Assembly (NCBI GenBank): GCA_934623575.1
Contig: CAKTVL010000016.1
Span: 1 to 39,876, forward strand
Direction: 5' to 3'
Source of the DNA: an uncultured Oscillospiraceae bacterium
GTDB lineage: Bacteria; Bacillota; Clostridia; Oscillospirales; Oscillospiraceae
Length of the DNA: 39,876 nucleotides
In this document: piece by piece, positions 6,943-15,024 of the stretch
How the letters are laid out: every line of letters begins with the position of its first letter
Numbering within the stretch: position 1 is the stretch's first letter
Notes under the pieces: generated by a model
Told to the model about the DNA's origin: nothing
Seen by the model: only the letters and a program-made list of their open reading frames with translations
Database searches by the model: none
Program-made: the position numbers and the translations under genes

Positions 6943-8431
6943 AGAATTCCTTCTTCTTGCGGATCACCACGGCGCTGCCGGTCATGGACAAAATGCCCAG
7001 GCCGGCGTACAGGGCAATACCGGCGTCAAAGGTGGTGGCGGACTTGACGGTGGTGGTCTCCGTCTTCTTGGTGGAGGATCCGCCGCCTGTCCCGCCGGGA
7101 GTGGGAGTGGTGGTACAGGTGGCGTTAACGGTGAGGGTGTCCTTGCTGCCCCTGACCAGCTTCCACCTGTGGTTGGGATTGTCGGGATCGACCTCAGGAG
7201 GATCGGTGGCCGGATCAGAGTAGACGGCGATCGCTGCGGAATCCCTATTGTCCGGATCGATGGAATAGTTGGAGGCATCTCCGTTGTCGTTGGCGATCCA
7301 GTATATCGTTACGGAGTCCTTGTTTTTATCCCACGTATGGGTCTTGCCCACGGCGGTGCCGTAATTGGCCGCATAGCCGTTGGCCGCGGCGTCGGTCAGG
7401 GAGACCTGATAGCGATATTCCACATAGGGGGAGCCGGGGTAAATGTGGTGGATGGGGGTCGTCGGCGTGAAGCTCAAGCTGGTGTCGGCCAGCAGATTAT
7501 CTTTGTTATAGGTCTTTTCCGTGTGCTTGCCGTCCTTGCACTGGACGTTGACGTTCAGACCCAGATCAGCAGCAGTGGGGAGGTCGCACAGAAAGATGTA
7601 GGCGGAGTCGGGATCTCCGTTGTCATCCATCCAGATGGCCCATTTGCCTGTACTGCTATCGTAGACGTACCAAATCACACCCATGACGTAGTTCACCAGG
7701 TGTTTGCCGTTTGCCTGGTTGAAGGGATTTGTGTAGCGGCTGATGCTGTCATTGTCATAGCGCAGGTACACGTTGCAGAACCATGCGCCGGTATTGTTGT
7801 TGTAATCGTCCTTCCAGAACACGCTGGTTTCATCTGTGTAATAGGTGCCCGGGGCCAGATTGAACTCCCGCATGTTGTGCTGCTGCTGCTGATGATGATG
7901 ATTACTCTCGCAGATTATGGTGACCTTGCCGGTTTCGATCACCGCCGGGGAGGGGGCGGCGTCAGGCATAGCAACGGTGCTGCAGGAACGCACCTTGATC
8001 TCGATTATGCCATTGTTTTCCAGCTGCCATTTCCCACTATGGCTGTCGTATTCCAGCGTGATAGTGGTGAAGAAGGAAGCATTCATATGCGCATACCCCG
8101 TATCCTGCTGGAACCGGTCAATGTAAAAGTCTGCATCCGTAAACTGGAAGTCATAGGTATACTTACCGTCGATGTCATCAGGGGTTTTTACCGTGGAGCC
8201 CTCTGTGGAGAAGGTGCCTGCGGCCAGGTCGTAGGTTTTGCTGCCGTGGCGGGTGCCCTGTGTAGTATCGCCAGAAACCTTCAGCTCTTCGCAGCTGACC
8301 TGTACCTTCCCCTTTGCCAGTGCTATGATATCATCCTCAGTGGGTGCTGGCGGTGCGCCTGTCGCCCATGCCACAGCCGTCAGGCACAGGACTATGACCA
8401 GACACAGCAGGGCGGTGATCGTTTTCTTCAT
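6941..8431 (-). CDS. Secreted surface protein with C-terminal membrane anchor
   Basis: This is a 496-residue protein with a clear signal peptide (MKKTITALLCLVIVLCLTAV, cleavage likely after AWA), an Asn/Asp/Tyr-rich extracellular part, and a Thr/Gly/Ser linker (TTTPTPGGTGGGSS). The C-terminus is a hydrophobic segment with KKKEF. The tail resembles sortase-anchored proteins in which NPKTGD precedes DAGIALY, but here the motif position reads SATTFD. No LPXTG-type site is visible, so it may stay membrane-bound. A HHHQQQQH tract sits mid-protein. The same strand shows large overlapping frames further upstream, but this start has a signal peptide and an AGAGAGG site. I do not recognise the extracellular domains. 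Confidence 0.8.
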   Translation of the reverse strand: MKKTITALLCLVIVLCLTAVAWATGAPPAPTEDDIIALAKGKVQVSCEELKVSGDTTQGTRHGSKTYDLAAGTFSTEGSTVKTPDDIDGKYTYDFQFTDADFYIDRFQQDTGYAHMNASFFTTITLEYDSHSGKWQLENNGIIEIKVRSCSTVAMPDAAPSPAVIETGKVTIICESNHHHQQQQHNMREFNLAPGTYYTDETSVFWKDDYNNNTGAWFCNVYLRYDNDSISRYTNPFNQANGKHLVNYVMGVIWYVYDSSTGKWAIWMDDNGDPDSAYIFLCDLPTAADLGLNVNVQCKDGKHTEKTYNKDNLLADTSLSFTPTTPIHHIYPGSPYVEYRYQVSLTDAAANGYAANYGTAVGKTHTWDKNKDSVTIYWIANDNGDASNYSIDPDNRDSAAIAVYSDPATDPPEVDPDNPNHRWKLVRGSKDTLTVNATCTTTPTPGGTGGGSSTKKTETTTVKSATTFDAGIALYAGLGILSMTGSAVVIRKKKEF

Positions 8432-8514
8432 GTTGGAACCTCTCTTTCCTCGTTGTGTTTCCTGTCTCTGCGACGCGCCGCCGCTTGTCCCAGTGCCGGT
8501 AGGGAAAGTGGTAT

Positions 8515-8558
8515 GGCTTTTTACGTCCCTGTAAAAAGCCGGAACCCCATGGGGTTCC
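8515..8558 (-). promoter_or_regulatory. Two adjacent hairpins in the surface protein leader
   Basis: GGCTTTTTAC and GTAAAAAGCC form a perfect 10-base stem (8515-8540). It directly abuts the perfect 18-base palindrome GGAACCCCATGGGGTTCC (8541-8558). Read leftward, the palindrome is followed by GGCTTTTT, so it could work as an early terminator in the roughly 145-base leader. Confidence 0.55.
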
Positions 8559-8584
8559 GCGGGCGGTGCGCCGTATACATATTC

Positions 8585-8613
8585 AGTATACCAGCTATGG
8601 CCGCCGCTTTCAA
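8585..8613 (-). promoter_or_regulatory. Promoter of the surface protein gene
   Basis: Read leftward, TTGAAA and TATACT are 17 bases apart and lie upstream of the double hairpin and the start codon at 8431. Confidence 0.7.
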
Positions 8614-8776
8614 GCAAAGCTTCGTCACAGATACGTACAAATATCCGCCCCGATTTTGGGCAAATTGCTGGTATATGTGCCAACCCCACCGGCAGGGCAG
8701 GGGAGCGCAGCCCCATCTTGACAGCCGTGATATAATAAAAATGATTGAAATTTTTGAGAAAAAAGAGGAAAACGCT

Positions 8777-9931
8777 ATGGAAATCACCCAGGGGGTGGAT
8801 TTTGAGAGCTTCGGCCTGTCCGAGGCCACGCTGCGGGCTATCCGCAACAAGGGATATACCGTATCCACGCCGGTACAGGCCGGCTGCATTCCGCCCATGA
8901 TGGCGGGCAGGGACGTGATCGCCAAGGCCCCTACCGGCACCGGAAAGACCATGGCCTTCGGCATTCCCATCATTGAAAAGATCGATCCGGACAGCGAGGA
9001 GGTACAGGCTGTCATCATGGCGCCTACCCGCGAGCTGGCCATGCAGATCACCGACGAAATGCGGGATATCGCCGTGTATCACGAGGGCGTGCGGCTGGTG
9101 TGCCTGTATGGCGGCCAGCCCATCGGCAAGCAGATCAACGCCCTGAAGCGCAAGCCCCAGATCGTGGTGGCCACGCCGGGCCGTCTCAGCGACCATATGA
9201 AGCGCCGCACCGTGGTGCTGAAGGCCGTCAAGACCGTGGTGCTGGACGAGGCCGACCGCATGCTGGACATGGGCTTCATCCACGACGTGACCCGCATTCT
9301 GGACAAGATCCCCAGCCGCGAGAATCTGGGCATGTTCTCCGCCACCATCTCCCGTGAGGTGATGGATATTTCCTGGGTCTATCAGCGTGACCCCGAGGAG
9401 ATTACCGTCCAGGCCACCAGGGAGAACAAGCCCGATATCCTGCAATACCGTATCGAGGTGCCCTCCGACGGCAAGGTGGACGCCATCGCCAAAATCCTGG
9501 AGCACGAGGGCTATGACCGGGTGATCTGCTTCTGCAACACCAAGGGCAATACCGAGCGGCTCACCAAGTTCCTGCAGATGCGGGGCGTGGACGCCAAGTG
9601 CATCCACGGCGACATTCCCCAGAGCAAGCGTGAGGCCGTCATGCAGCAGTTCCGGGACGGCAAGCTCCGGGTGTTCGTGGCCACCGACGTAGCCAGCCGG
9701 GGCATCGACGTGGACGACGTGGATGCCGTGTTCAACTACGATGTGCCGGAGGAGAACGAGTACTACATCCACCGCATCGGCCGGACAGGCCGTGCCAAGC
9801 GCCACGGCGTGGCCTATACGCTGCTCAGCGACTTCCCCAGCCGTATGCGGCTGGACGATATCAAGCGCAACACCCGCAGCCCCATTGTTTCCGCCAAGCT
9901 GACGGAGAACGGCGAAGTGGTAGCGGAGTGA
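8777..9931 (+). CDS. DEAD-box RNA helicase
   Basis: This ATP-dependent RNA-unwinding enzyme, usually involved in ribosome assembly or cold-stress RNA remodelling, is cytoplasmic. The 384-residue core has every family motif: APTGTGKT (51-58), PTRELA (83-88), DEAD (157-160), SAT (188-190) and HRIGRTGR (332-339). There is almost no C-terminal extension, so it is a minimal core without the basic tail of RhlE or the RRM of DbpA. The ATG at 8777 follows AAAAGAGG. It appears to be a single-gene unit. A TTGACA (8718) and a TATAAT (8731) lie upstream, but only seven bases apart. Confidence 0.93.
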   Translation: MEITQGVDFESFGLSEATLRAIRNKGYTVSTPVQAGCIPPMMAGRDVIAKAPTGTGKTMAFGIPIIEKIDPDSEEVQAVIMAPTRELAMQITDEMRDIAVYHEGVRLVCLYGGQPIGKQINALKRKPQIVVATPGRLSDHMKRRTVVLKAVKTVVLDEADRMLDMGFIHDVTRILDKIPSRENLGMFSATISREVMDISWVYQRDPEEITVQATRENKPDILQYRIEVPSDGKVDAIAKILEHEGYDRVICFCNTKGNTERLTKFLQMRGVDAKCIHGDIPQSKREAVMQQFRDGKLRVFVATDVASRGIDVDDVDAVFNYDVPEENEYYIHRIGRTGRAKRHGVAYTLLSDFPSRMRLDDIKRNTRSPIVSAKLTENGEVVAE

Positions 9932-9993
9932 GATATAAAGCCGCCATGTATCGGCCCTACGATCGGTAAAAAGAACCCCCTTGCCCACTTGAA

Positions 9994-10094
9994 ATGTCAT
10001 TCCGAGCCAGTCAGCAGACTGGCGTGGGAATCCGTATCCTTACCTGACGGGAAAGAAACGGATTGCCGCGTCGCTTCGCTCCTCGCAATGACAT
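9994..10094. repeat. Pair of REP-like repeats in inverted orientation (REPIN-like)
   Basis: The left arm begins ATGTCATTCCGAG and ends GGAATCCGT (9994-10035). The right arm begins ACGGATTGCCGCG and ends CGCAATGACAT (10058-10094) and is its reverse complement apart from the variable middle. The whole 101-base unit would fold as one hairpin carrying two side hairpins. The right arm matches the element at 101-141. Confidence 0.75.
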
Positions 10095-10120
10095 AGCCCC
10101 CAACAAAGAGGAGAAAACCC

Positions 10121-11782
10121 ATGAAACCTACCAAACGACTACTCGCCTTGCTTCTGGCGCTGTGCATGGCGCTGACGCTTGCCGCCTGCGGCGAAGCGGA
10201 GCCGGAGCATATGACCGTCCGCGCCGCATTGGTGGACGCGCCCCACACGCTGGATCCGGCGCTGGCCGTCACCGAAACGGAAAAGACCGTGGACGCCCAG
10301 CTGTTTGAAAATCTGATGAAGATCAACACCGCCGGTGCCCTTACCCCCGCGCAGGCCGCCAGCTATACCTATACCGACAACATGGACGGCACCGAGACGT
10401 ATACCTTCACCCTCCGCAATGATATCTACTGGTCGGACGGCCAGAAGGTCACGGCGGGCGACTTCGTTTACGCCTGGCAGCGTCTGGTGGATCCGGAGAC
10501 CAACTCCCCCCACGCTTCCATCCTGAACATGGTGGCGGGCTATGCCGACGCGGTGGCCGGCGACCCGGCGGCTCTGCAGGTCTGGGCCAGCGACGACCGC
10601 ACCCTTGTGGTGGTCATCGAGGGTCACTGCTCCTACTTCCTGCCGGTGGTGTGCACGGCGGTGTCCACCATGCCGGTGCGCGCCAGCGTCACCCAGACGC
10701 CGGAGGGGGAGGGCGACACCGCTGACACGGCCGATGATACCGAACCGACGCAGCGGCCCGACTGGTCGCTGTCCTCCGCCACGCTGCTGACCAACGGCCC
10801 CTACGCCGTCTCGTCCATGACGGCGGACGGCCTGAACGCCAGCGCCGCCAAGAAGTACTATGACGCCCGGCGCCTTGGCCCCGATCAGCTGGAGTTCGTC
10901 TATGCCGCCAATTCCGCCGATGCCATGGCGCTGTATGACAGCGGCGACGTGGACTTCGTGCTGGACGCCGGAGAGACGGAGGGCGCGGTGGAGGCTTCCT
11001 CCGCCGTGGTCAAGACCGTGCTGGTGAACCAGATGGCCACCAGCTTGAGCGAGAGCGTCCGTCAGGCCATGTCCATGGTGATCGACCGCAACGCACTGGC
11101 GGAGCTGGCCGGCAGGGAGGACGAGGTGTTCCGCGCCGCCGACGGCCTGATCCCCGACGGTATCACCACCTCTCAGGGCGAGTCCTTCCGTCAGGCCAAC
11201 GGCCCGGCCATCGACAACGATCCGGAGAAATACGACCAGCGGTGCCAGCAGGCGACGGAGCTGCTGCGCAGCGCCGGTTATACCCCCACCACGCTGGAGC
11301 ATATGAACACGGTGACGCTGCTGTACGAAAATACCGCCGAAAACGCCAAGGTGGCTCAGGCGCTGCAAACCGTCTGGCGCGAAAAGCTGAACATCCGCAT
11401 CGCCGTCCGTGCCGTGGCGCCGGAGGATATGATGACCACCCTGAAAAGCGGCGAGTTCTCGCTGGCGCTGACCAGCGTCAACGGCGACCGCAACACGGCG
11501 CTGAGCTACCTGAACCGCTTCAGCAGCGGCCAGCTGGAGAATTACGGCCAGTATTACTCCAACGCCTACGATATGCTGATCCGCACCGCCGCCAACTCCA
11601 GCAGCGACGAGGCGCGGGACGCCTATCTGGCGGACGCGGAGACCATGCTGCTGGACAGCGGCTATGTGATGCCCCTGTATAACGAGACGTATACGTGGCT
11701 GCTGCGGGACACCTTCACCGGCCTGCACACCGACGGCATGGGGGTCTATTACTTCCAGAATGTGGTAAAAACCAGCTCGTAA
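10121..11782 (+). CDS. Oligopeptide ABC transporter substrate-binding lipoprotein
   Basis: This 553-residue extracellular lipoprotein of the SBP_bac_5 (OppA/DppA) family is predicted to bind peptides for an ABC importer. The signal peptide ends in the lipobox LAAC with Cys23. The mature part shows typical family stretches: DPALAVTETEKTVDAQLFENL, FTLRNDIYWSDGQKVTAGDFVYAWQR and a late segment reading NITIAVRAV-like (LNIRIAVRAV). A Thr/Asp/Glu-rich insert (about 199-212) interrupts the first domain. The start follows GAGGAG. No permease or ATPase genes adjoin, so its partner transporter must be encoded elsewhere. A strong terminator follows. Confidence 0.88.
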   Translation: MKPTKRLLALLLALCMALTLAACGEAEPEHMTVRAALVDAPHTLDPALAVTETEKTVDAQLFENLMKINTAGALTPAQAASYTYTDNMDGTETYTFTLRNDIYWSDGQKVTAGDFVYAWQRLVDPETNSPHASILNMVAGYADAVAGDPAALQVWASDDRTLVVVIEGHCSYFLPVVCTAVSTMPVRASVTQTPEGEGDTADTADDTEPTQRPDWSLSSATLLTNGPYAVSSMTADGLNASAAKKYYDARRLGPDQLEFVYAANSADAMALYDSGDVDFVLDAGETEGAVEASSAVVKTVLVNQMATSLSESVRQAMSMVIDRNALAELAGREDEVFRAADGLIPDGITTSQGESFRQANGPAIDNDPEKYDQRCQQATELLRSAGYTPTTLEHMNTVTLLYENTAENAKVAQALQTVWREKLNIRIAVRAVAPEDMMTTLKSGEFSLALTSVNGDRNTALSYLNRFSSGQLENYGQYYSNAYDMLIRTAANSSSDEARDAYLADAETMLLDSGYVMPLYNETYTWLLRDTFTGLHTDGMGVYYFQNVVKTSS

Positions 11783-11786
11783 CCGA

Positions 11787-11818
11787 GAAAGGACGGCCGC
11801 AAGGTCGTCCTTTCTTTG
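11787..11818 (+). terminator. Terminator of the peptide-binding protein gene
   Basis: GAAAGGACGGCC pairs with GGTCGTCCTTTC around a GCAA tetraloop, followed by TTT, five bases after the stop codon. Confidence 0.88.
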
Positions 11819-11855
11819 ACAAAAAATTTATTCACAGGAAAATTTGCCTTTTCCC

Positions 11856-11884
11856 TTGACAACCGCCGCAAGGTATTGTATAAT
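11856..11884 (+). promoter_or_regulatory. Promoter of tRNA-Cys
   Basis: TTGACA, 17 bases, TATAAT: perfect consensus, ending about 43 bases before the tRNA 5' end. Confidence 0.9.
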
Positions 11885-11926
11885 GTCCCTCGGACGTTAC
11901 GCCTCAGTGGTGCTGCCGATCAAAAT

Positions 11927-12001
11927 GGTGACATAGCCAAGTGGTAAGGCAAGGGTCTGCAAAACCCTCATTCCCCGGTTCAAATCCGGGTGTCACCTCC
12001 A
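11927..12001 (+). tRNA. tRNA-Cys (GCA)
   Basis: This is a 75-base cloverleaf. Acceptor arms GGTGACA and TGTCACC pair perfectly, the anticodon loop is CTGCAAA (anticodon GCA), the T-loop is TTCAAAT, the discriminator is T, and CCA is encoded. It is the last ordinary chromosomal feature. Conjugative-element genes begin 384 bases further on, so its 3' end is a plausible insertion site. Confidence 0.97.
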
Positions 12002-12009
12002 TATTAACG

Positions 12010-12330
12010 AAACGGTATAGATGCGTCTGGCGAAAAGCCAGGCGCATCAACCGTTTCCGGGCTTTTTCGGGCCCGGATTTCTTCTTTCAAACCATAGATG
12101 CAAATCGCTGTTTCAGAGCGTCTGCCCCGATTCGAACCGGGCATTTTCTCCCTTCTGGCAGATATATTCAGCCAGCGCCCTTTTTGAGCGGCGATTTTTC
12201 TGGTTGGCAGCGGTATTTTTCTTAAAAAAGAATCACAAAGATTTGGGCGTCGTTTTGTTGGTCCTGACGGACCAATGGAGCGGCGCCCTTTTTCATTTCA
12301 AAAAGGGCGCTGGTAGCAGCGCCTGTATTT
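12010..12330 (+). other. Hairpin-rich non-coding leader of the element
   Basis: There is no convincing gene between tRNA-Cys and 12385. Hairpins are at 12010-12056 (AAACGGT...ACCGTTT, with an inner GATGCGTCTGGC stem) and 12057-12076 (CCGGGC/GCCCGG then ATTTC, possibly the tRNA terminator). A stem at 12245-12288 (GGGCGTCG/CGGCGCCC followed by TTTTT) holds an inner perfect TTGGTCC/GGACCAA stem. GCGCCCTTTTT/AAAAAGGGCGC pair at 12283-12310, and GGCGCT/AGCGCC at 12306-12323. Several of these share the same bases and exclude one another. GCGCCCTTTTT also occurs at 12175-12185. Confidence 0.6.
12121..12162 (-). other. Truncated tRNA-like fragment
   Basis: Read leftward, TCTGCC and GGCAGA could close a short RNA whose 3' part (CCCGGTTCGAATCGGGG) looks like a T-arm with the canonical TTCGAAT loop. 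The D and anticodon arms are absent. It may be a tRNA remnant or an attachment-site relic. It is not a working tRNA. Confidence 0.4.
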
Positions 12331-12332
12331 GT

Positions 12333-12367
12333 AGGCCGGAGCATGATCGCTCCGGCCTTATTTTTTT
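12333..12367 (+). terminator. Strong intrinsic terminator before the first ICE gene
   Basis: AGGCCGGAGC pairs perfectly with GCTCCGGCCT and is followed by TATTTTTTT. It sits 18 bases before the start codon at 12385, so it either ends a leader RNA or attenuates the gene behind it. Confidence 0.85.
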
Positions 12368-12384
12368 ATACACGGGGGAGTTAT

Positions 12385-13077
12385 ATGAGTATCAGCGCAG
12401 AAGAAAAGAACCACTACCTCAGAGAAGCAGCAATTGTCCTTGCCCGAGAAGGATTTCACACGGACAGGACTCACGCTGGTGGACTGCGTGTCCTGCTTGA
12501 CGGTGCGCCGCTGTGCGAAGTGACCGAGAACGGCGGTATTACCTACCGCAATGAGGATATCGATGAGCCGGAACGGATCGATGCCAAGGACAAGGTGTAT
12601 GAGATCGTCAGGACCACAGCGGAATATATGCGGCAGATGGAGACGGCGCCCTTTTTGAAAGCCGACGGTCTGGAGGACGGCTACAAGGTGCTGGCGGATT
12701 TCAATGACATCGTGCTGGCCGGTATCCAGAGCAAATATGGTGTCCAGTTTGTTACCTGGGACTGGAGCTTCGACCGCAAGGGCGTATCTCATGGTCATTA
12801 CTACACCGGATTATATTCGTCCGGCAACTATGACGCGGTGAAGCGGGACTTTGCCGTTCGCTCCGGACTGATCCCCAAGCAGCAGCTCTTCCGGGAGGAG
12901 CAGCTTATTGAGATCTATCGCTGCTGTACGGACACCCTGCAGGGCGGTTTTGAACTGTCATACGATCAGGAAAAGACGATTCAGGAGGTACGAAAGCAGA
13001 TCGAGGAGTGTCTGCCTGACATCATGGAGCGTATCCAGCAGCAGGACGCAGAACCGACGCAGGAGCAAACAATGTAA
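12385..13077 (+). CDS. Conserved ICE accessory protein, function unknown
   Basis: This is a soluble 230-residue protein without signal or membrane segments. It contains a Trp/His/Tyr-rich middle (WDWSFDRKGVSHGHYY) and a Glu/Gln-rich helical C-terminus ending EPTQEQTM. I recognise the type as one commonly found at the start of accessory blocks in Clostridia conjugative elements, but know no function. The ATG at 12385 follows GGGGGAG. An earlier in-frame start would lie inside the terminator. It is flanked by terminator hairpins on both sides, which suggests its expression is controlled separately from the following operon. Confidence 0.7.
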   Translation: MSISAEEKNHYLREAAIVLAREGFHTDRTHAGGLRVLLDGAPLCEVTENGGITYRNEDIDEPERIDAKDKVYEIVRTTAEYMRQMETAPFLKADGLEDGYKVLADFNDIVLAGIQSKYGVQFVTWDWSFDRKGVSHGHYYTGLYSSGNYDAVKRDFAVRSGLIPKQQLFREEQLIEIYRCCTDTLQGGFELSYDQEKTIQEVRKQIEECLPDIMERIQQQDAEPTQEQTM

Positions 13078-13090
13078 TATCAAACGGTAA

Positions 13091-13127
13091 GGGCCGGAGT
13101 CTTAGCAATAAGATTCCGGCCCTTTAT
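13091..13127 (+). terminator. Terminator-like hairpin between ICE genes
   Basis: A 13-base stem, GGGCCGGAGTCTT with AAGATTCCGGCCC (one G-T pair), is followed by TTTATT. Its sequence resembles the hairpin at 12333. Confidence 0.75.
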
Positions 13128-13150
13128 TCGTTTCAGAGAGGAGTTCGTTT

Positions 13151-13843
13151 ATGCCGTGTTATTTCATGCGAGACACGCCGCTGCAGGCGCTGGAGCAGTT
13201 GATGATGTCTCAGCCTGGTCAAAAGCCCCGAGGTGGCGGGATATACCGCAGCCCATTCCATTACACGCCCAAAGATGTGGCGTGCGAATACTGCCAGAAC
13301 TATGTCCGCAAGCATCCGTGCCGCCTGTGCGAATGCACCTGCCTGGAGGAACGGATCGAAGCAGGCGTACTGGAGTTGAATTCGTTCGTGAGGGACTGCT
13401 TCGCACCCTCTATGGGATCGCAGCTCCGAAAACGGATGCGTCAGCAATTCAGAGAAAAAAAGGCTCAATTTTTCCTGTCCGATGCCCACCGGCGAAGATG
13501 GACACACTGGCGAGAACGCTGCTGGCGCTTGTCCGACCGGAACAAAGCCGCCCTCTTCCTGCTCACGGCGTATGAGAGCCTTTGGCGCAGGATGGTCTGG
13601 AAATGCGGGAACGACGGCTTTGACTTCCAAAGCGTCTGTCTCGGAGGGATTGAGCCGGAGCTCTATAGTGTTTACCAGGCGGCGAAGGCCATTGCTGTCG
13701 GCTGCTGCAATATCACTCTTGCAGACCTTGCGTCTCCGGAATTGGTCACAGATGAGGCGTTCCACCTGATCACCGGCGCACTGCTGATGGCCAAGTACGG
13801 AGATGTGGTTTTGAATTTGGAAAAAGGAGTGGATGAAACATGA
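13151..13843 (+). CDS. Cysteine-cluster protein, function unknown
   Basis: This is a 230-residue soluble protein with a dense cysteine cluster near residues 45-65 (CEYCQNYVRKHPCRLCECTC) that suits metal binding. A basic Arg/Trp-rich stretch (RRRWTHWRERCWRL) and a helical, mildly hydrophobic C-terminus follow. The combination suggests nucleic-acid contact, but that is inference. The ATG at 13151 follows AGAGAGGAG. Its stop overlaps the start of the ArdA-like gene (ATGA), so the two are translationally coupled. Confidence 0.65.
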   Translation: MPCYFMRDTPLQALEQLMMSQPGQKPRGGGIYRSPFHYTPKDVACEYCQNYVRKHPCRLCECTCLEERIEAGVLELNSFVRDCFAPSMGSQLRKRMRQQFREKKAQFFLSDAHRRRWTHWRERCWRLSDRNKAALFLLTAYESLWRRMVWKCGNDGFDFQSVCLGGIEPELYSVYQAAKAIAVGCCNITLADLASPELVTDEAFHLITGALLMAKYGDVVLNLEKGVDET

Positions 13844-15024
13844 TGATACAAGCGGTGCTCGGCAATCCGCATCACCCGGAATATGGCGTGGCAACTATCC
13901 CGTTCCCCATCCCCCACGACCAGTACGCGCACTGCATGGAACTGCTGGAGGCTCTGGAGATTGGCGATGCGGTCAAAGCCGACTGCCAGGTACAGGAGAT
14001 CAACAGCTTTTACTCTGTGCTCAAGCGCACGGAGATGCTCACGGTCAATGTGGAGGAGCTAAACTACCTTGCCAAACGGCTGGATAGCTTTGATACCGGC
14101 GAAGCCGCTCAGTTTCAGGCGATGGCTCACAAGCTGGAGCTTTTTGAACTGAAGGATCTAATCAACCTGACCTTCTGCTGCCAACAGGCCACGGTCATCA
14201 CAGATTTTTCTGACCTCTCCGCTGTTGGCCGGGATCACTACATGAATCTGCACGGCGGCAGCGCCAAAACGGAGGAACTGGATGCATTGGATGGTGAGGC
14301 AACAGCACGGCGGCTTATCGAGAGCGGCAGCGGTACGATCACGCCCTACGGTGTGGTCTATGATAACGGCATGAAGCTGGAGCAGGTCTACGACGGACGA
14401 TTCTTCCCCTGCTACTACTATGAGCCGAATGCCATCACGGTTGCGGTGACCGCGAAGTCCGAGCCGGAGGACACCGAGCATATCACATGGCTGTACCTTC
14501 CCATGGCACAGGAGGAGATCGACCGCACTCTCCAGCGTGCAGGTATCACGGATCCTGCGGATATCCGACTTCGGCTGGAGGATACTCAACTGCCGGATGA
14601 AGTGGATGTGCTGCTGGATATGGAACAGGAAAGCCTTGCGGATCTCAATGCCCTGGCACAGGCAGCAGATGCGCTTTCCTCGGATGATATGAAAAAGCTG
14701 GGCGCTGTGGTAACGCTGGCAAAGCCTCAGAATGCAGAACAGGTCAAGAATCTCGTGGAGAATCTTGACCTGTTCGATTTCGCTCCCGGCGCACATTCCC
14801 CGGCAGAGTATGGGAAGTACATGATCCAGCGGTCCGGTCACTTCGACTACGATGAGAATTTGGACGAGTTCTACGATTATGAAGGCTACGCTCTGCAGCG
14901 CATGAATGAGGAGGACGGAATGTTTACAGACAGAGGCTATATCGCCTACAAAGGCTATACCAGTCTGGCGGAGATCATGGATGGCAGTCAGAGTAGTCAC
15001 ATGGAGATGGGAGGTATGGCATGA
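13840..15024 (+). CDS. ArdA-like antirestriction protein
   Basis: This is a 394-residue acidic protein. ArdA proteins mimic DNA and block type I restriction enzymes, protecting DNA that enters a new host. The fit here rests on the ArdA-type repeating pattern ELNYLAKRLDSFD...FQAMAHKLEL followed by DLINLT (about 72-110), a second such region (NALAQAADALSSDDMKKLGAVV) and the late EYGKYMIQRSGHFDYDENLDEFYDYEGY. It is about twice the length of Tn916 ArdA, which suggests two ArdA-like units. It ends HMEMGGMA and overlaps the next gene by ATGA. Name by recognition, not by search. Confidence 0.7.
   Translation: MMIQAVLGNPHHPEYGVATIPFPIPHDQYAHCMELLEALEIGDAVKADCQVQEINSFYSVLKRTEMLTVNVEELNYLAKRLDSFDTGEAAQFQAMAHKLELFELKDLINLTFCCQQATVITDFSDLSAVGRDHYMNLHGGSAKTEELDALDGEATARRLIESGSGTITPYGVVYDNGMKLEQVYDGRFFPCYYYEPNAITVAVTAKSEPEDTEHITWLYLPMAQEEIDRTLQRAGITDPADIRLRLEDTQLPDEVDVLLDMEQESLADLNALAQAADALSSDDMKKLGAVVTLAKPQNAEQVKNLVENLDLFDFAPGAHSPAEYGKYMIQRSGHFDYDENLDEFYDYEGYALQRMNEEDGMFTDRGYIAYKGYTSLAEIMDGSQSSHMEMGGMA

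Noticed and set aside
8718..8736. TTGACA and TATAAT before the DEAD-box gene
   Set aside because: Only seven bases separate them, so they cannot form one sigma-A promoter together.
6941..10000. A 1019-codon minus-strand frame and a 1001-codon plus-strand frame over the same stretch
   Set aside because: They are run-through frames. Only the surface protein part (minus, to 8431) and the DEAD-box part (plus, from 8777) have ribosome sites and family motifs.
10139..11728. A 529-codon frame opposite the peptide-binding protein gene
   Set aside because: Antisense shadow in GC-rich sequence; the plus-strand gene has signal peptide and lipobox.
11787..11926. A split or shifted tRNA-Cys duplicate before the real gene
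   Set aside because: The segment holds only a terminator and the tRNA promoter.
12021..12500. A 159-codon frame through the leader region
   Set aside because: It crosses several strong hairpins, lacks a ribosome site and overlaps the supported gene at 12385 out of frame.
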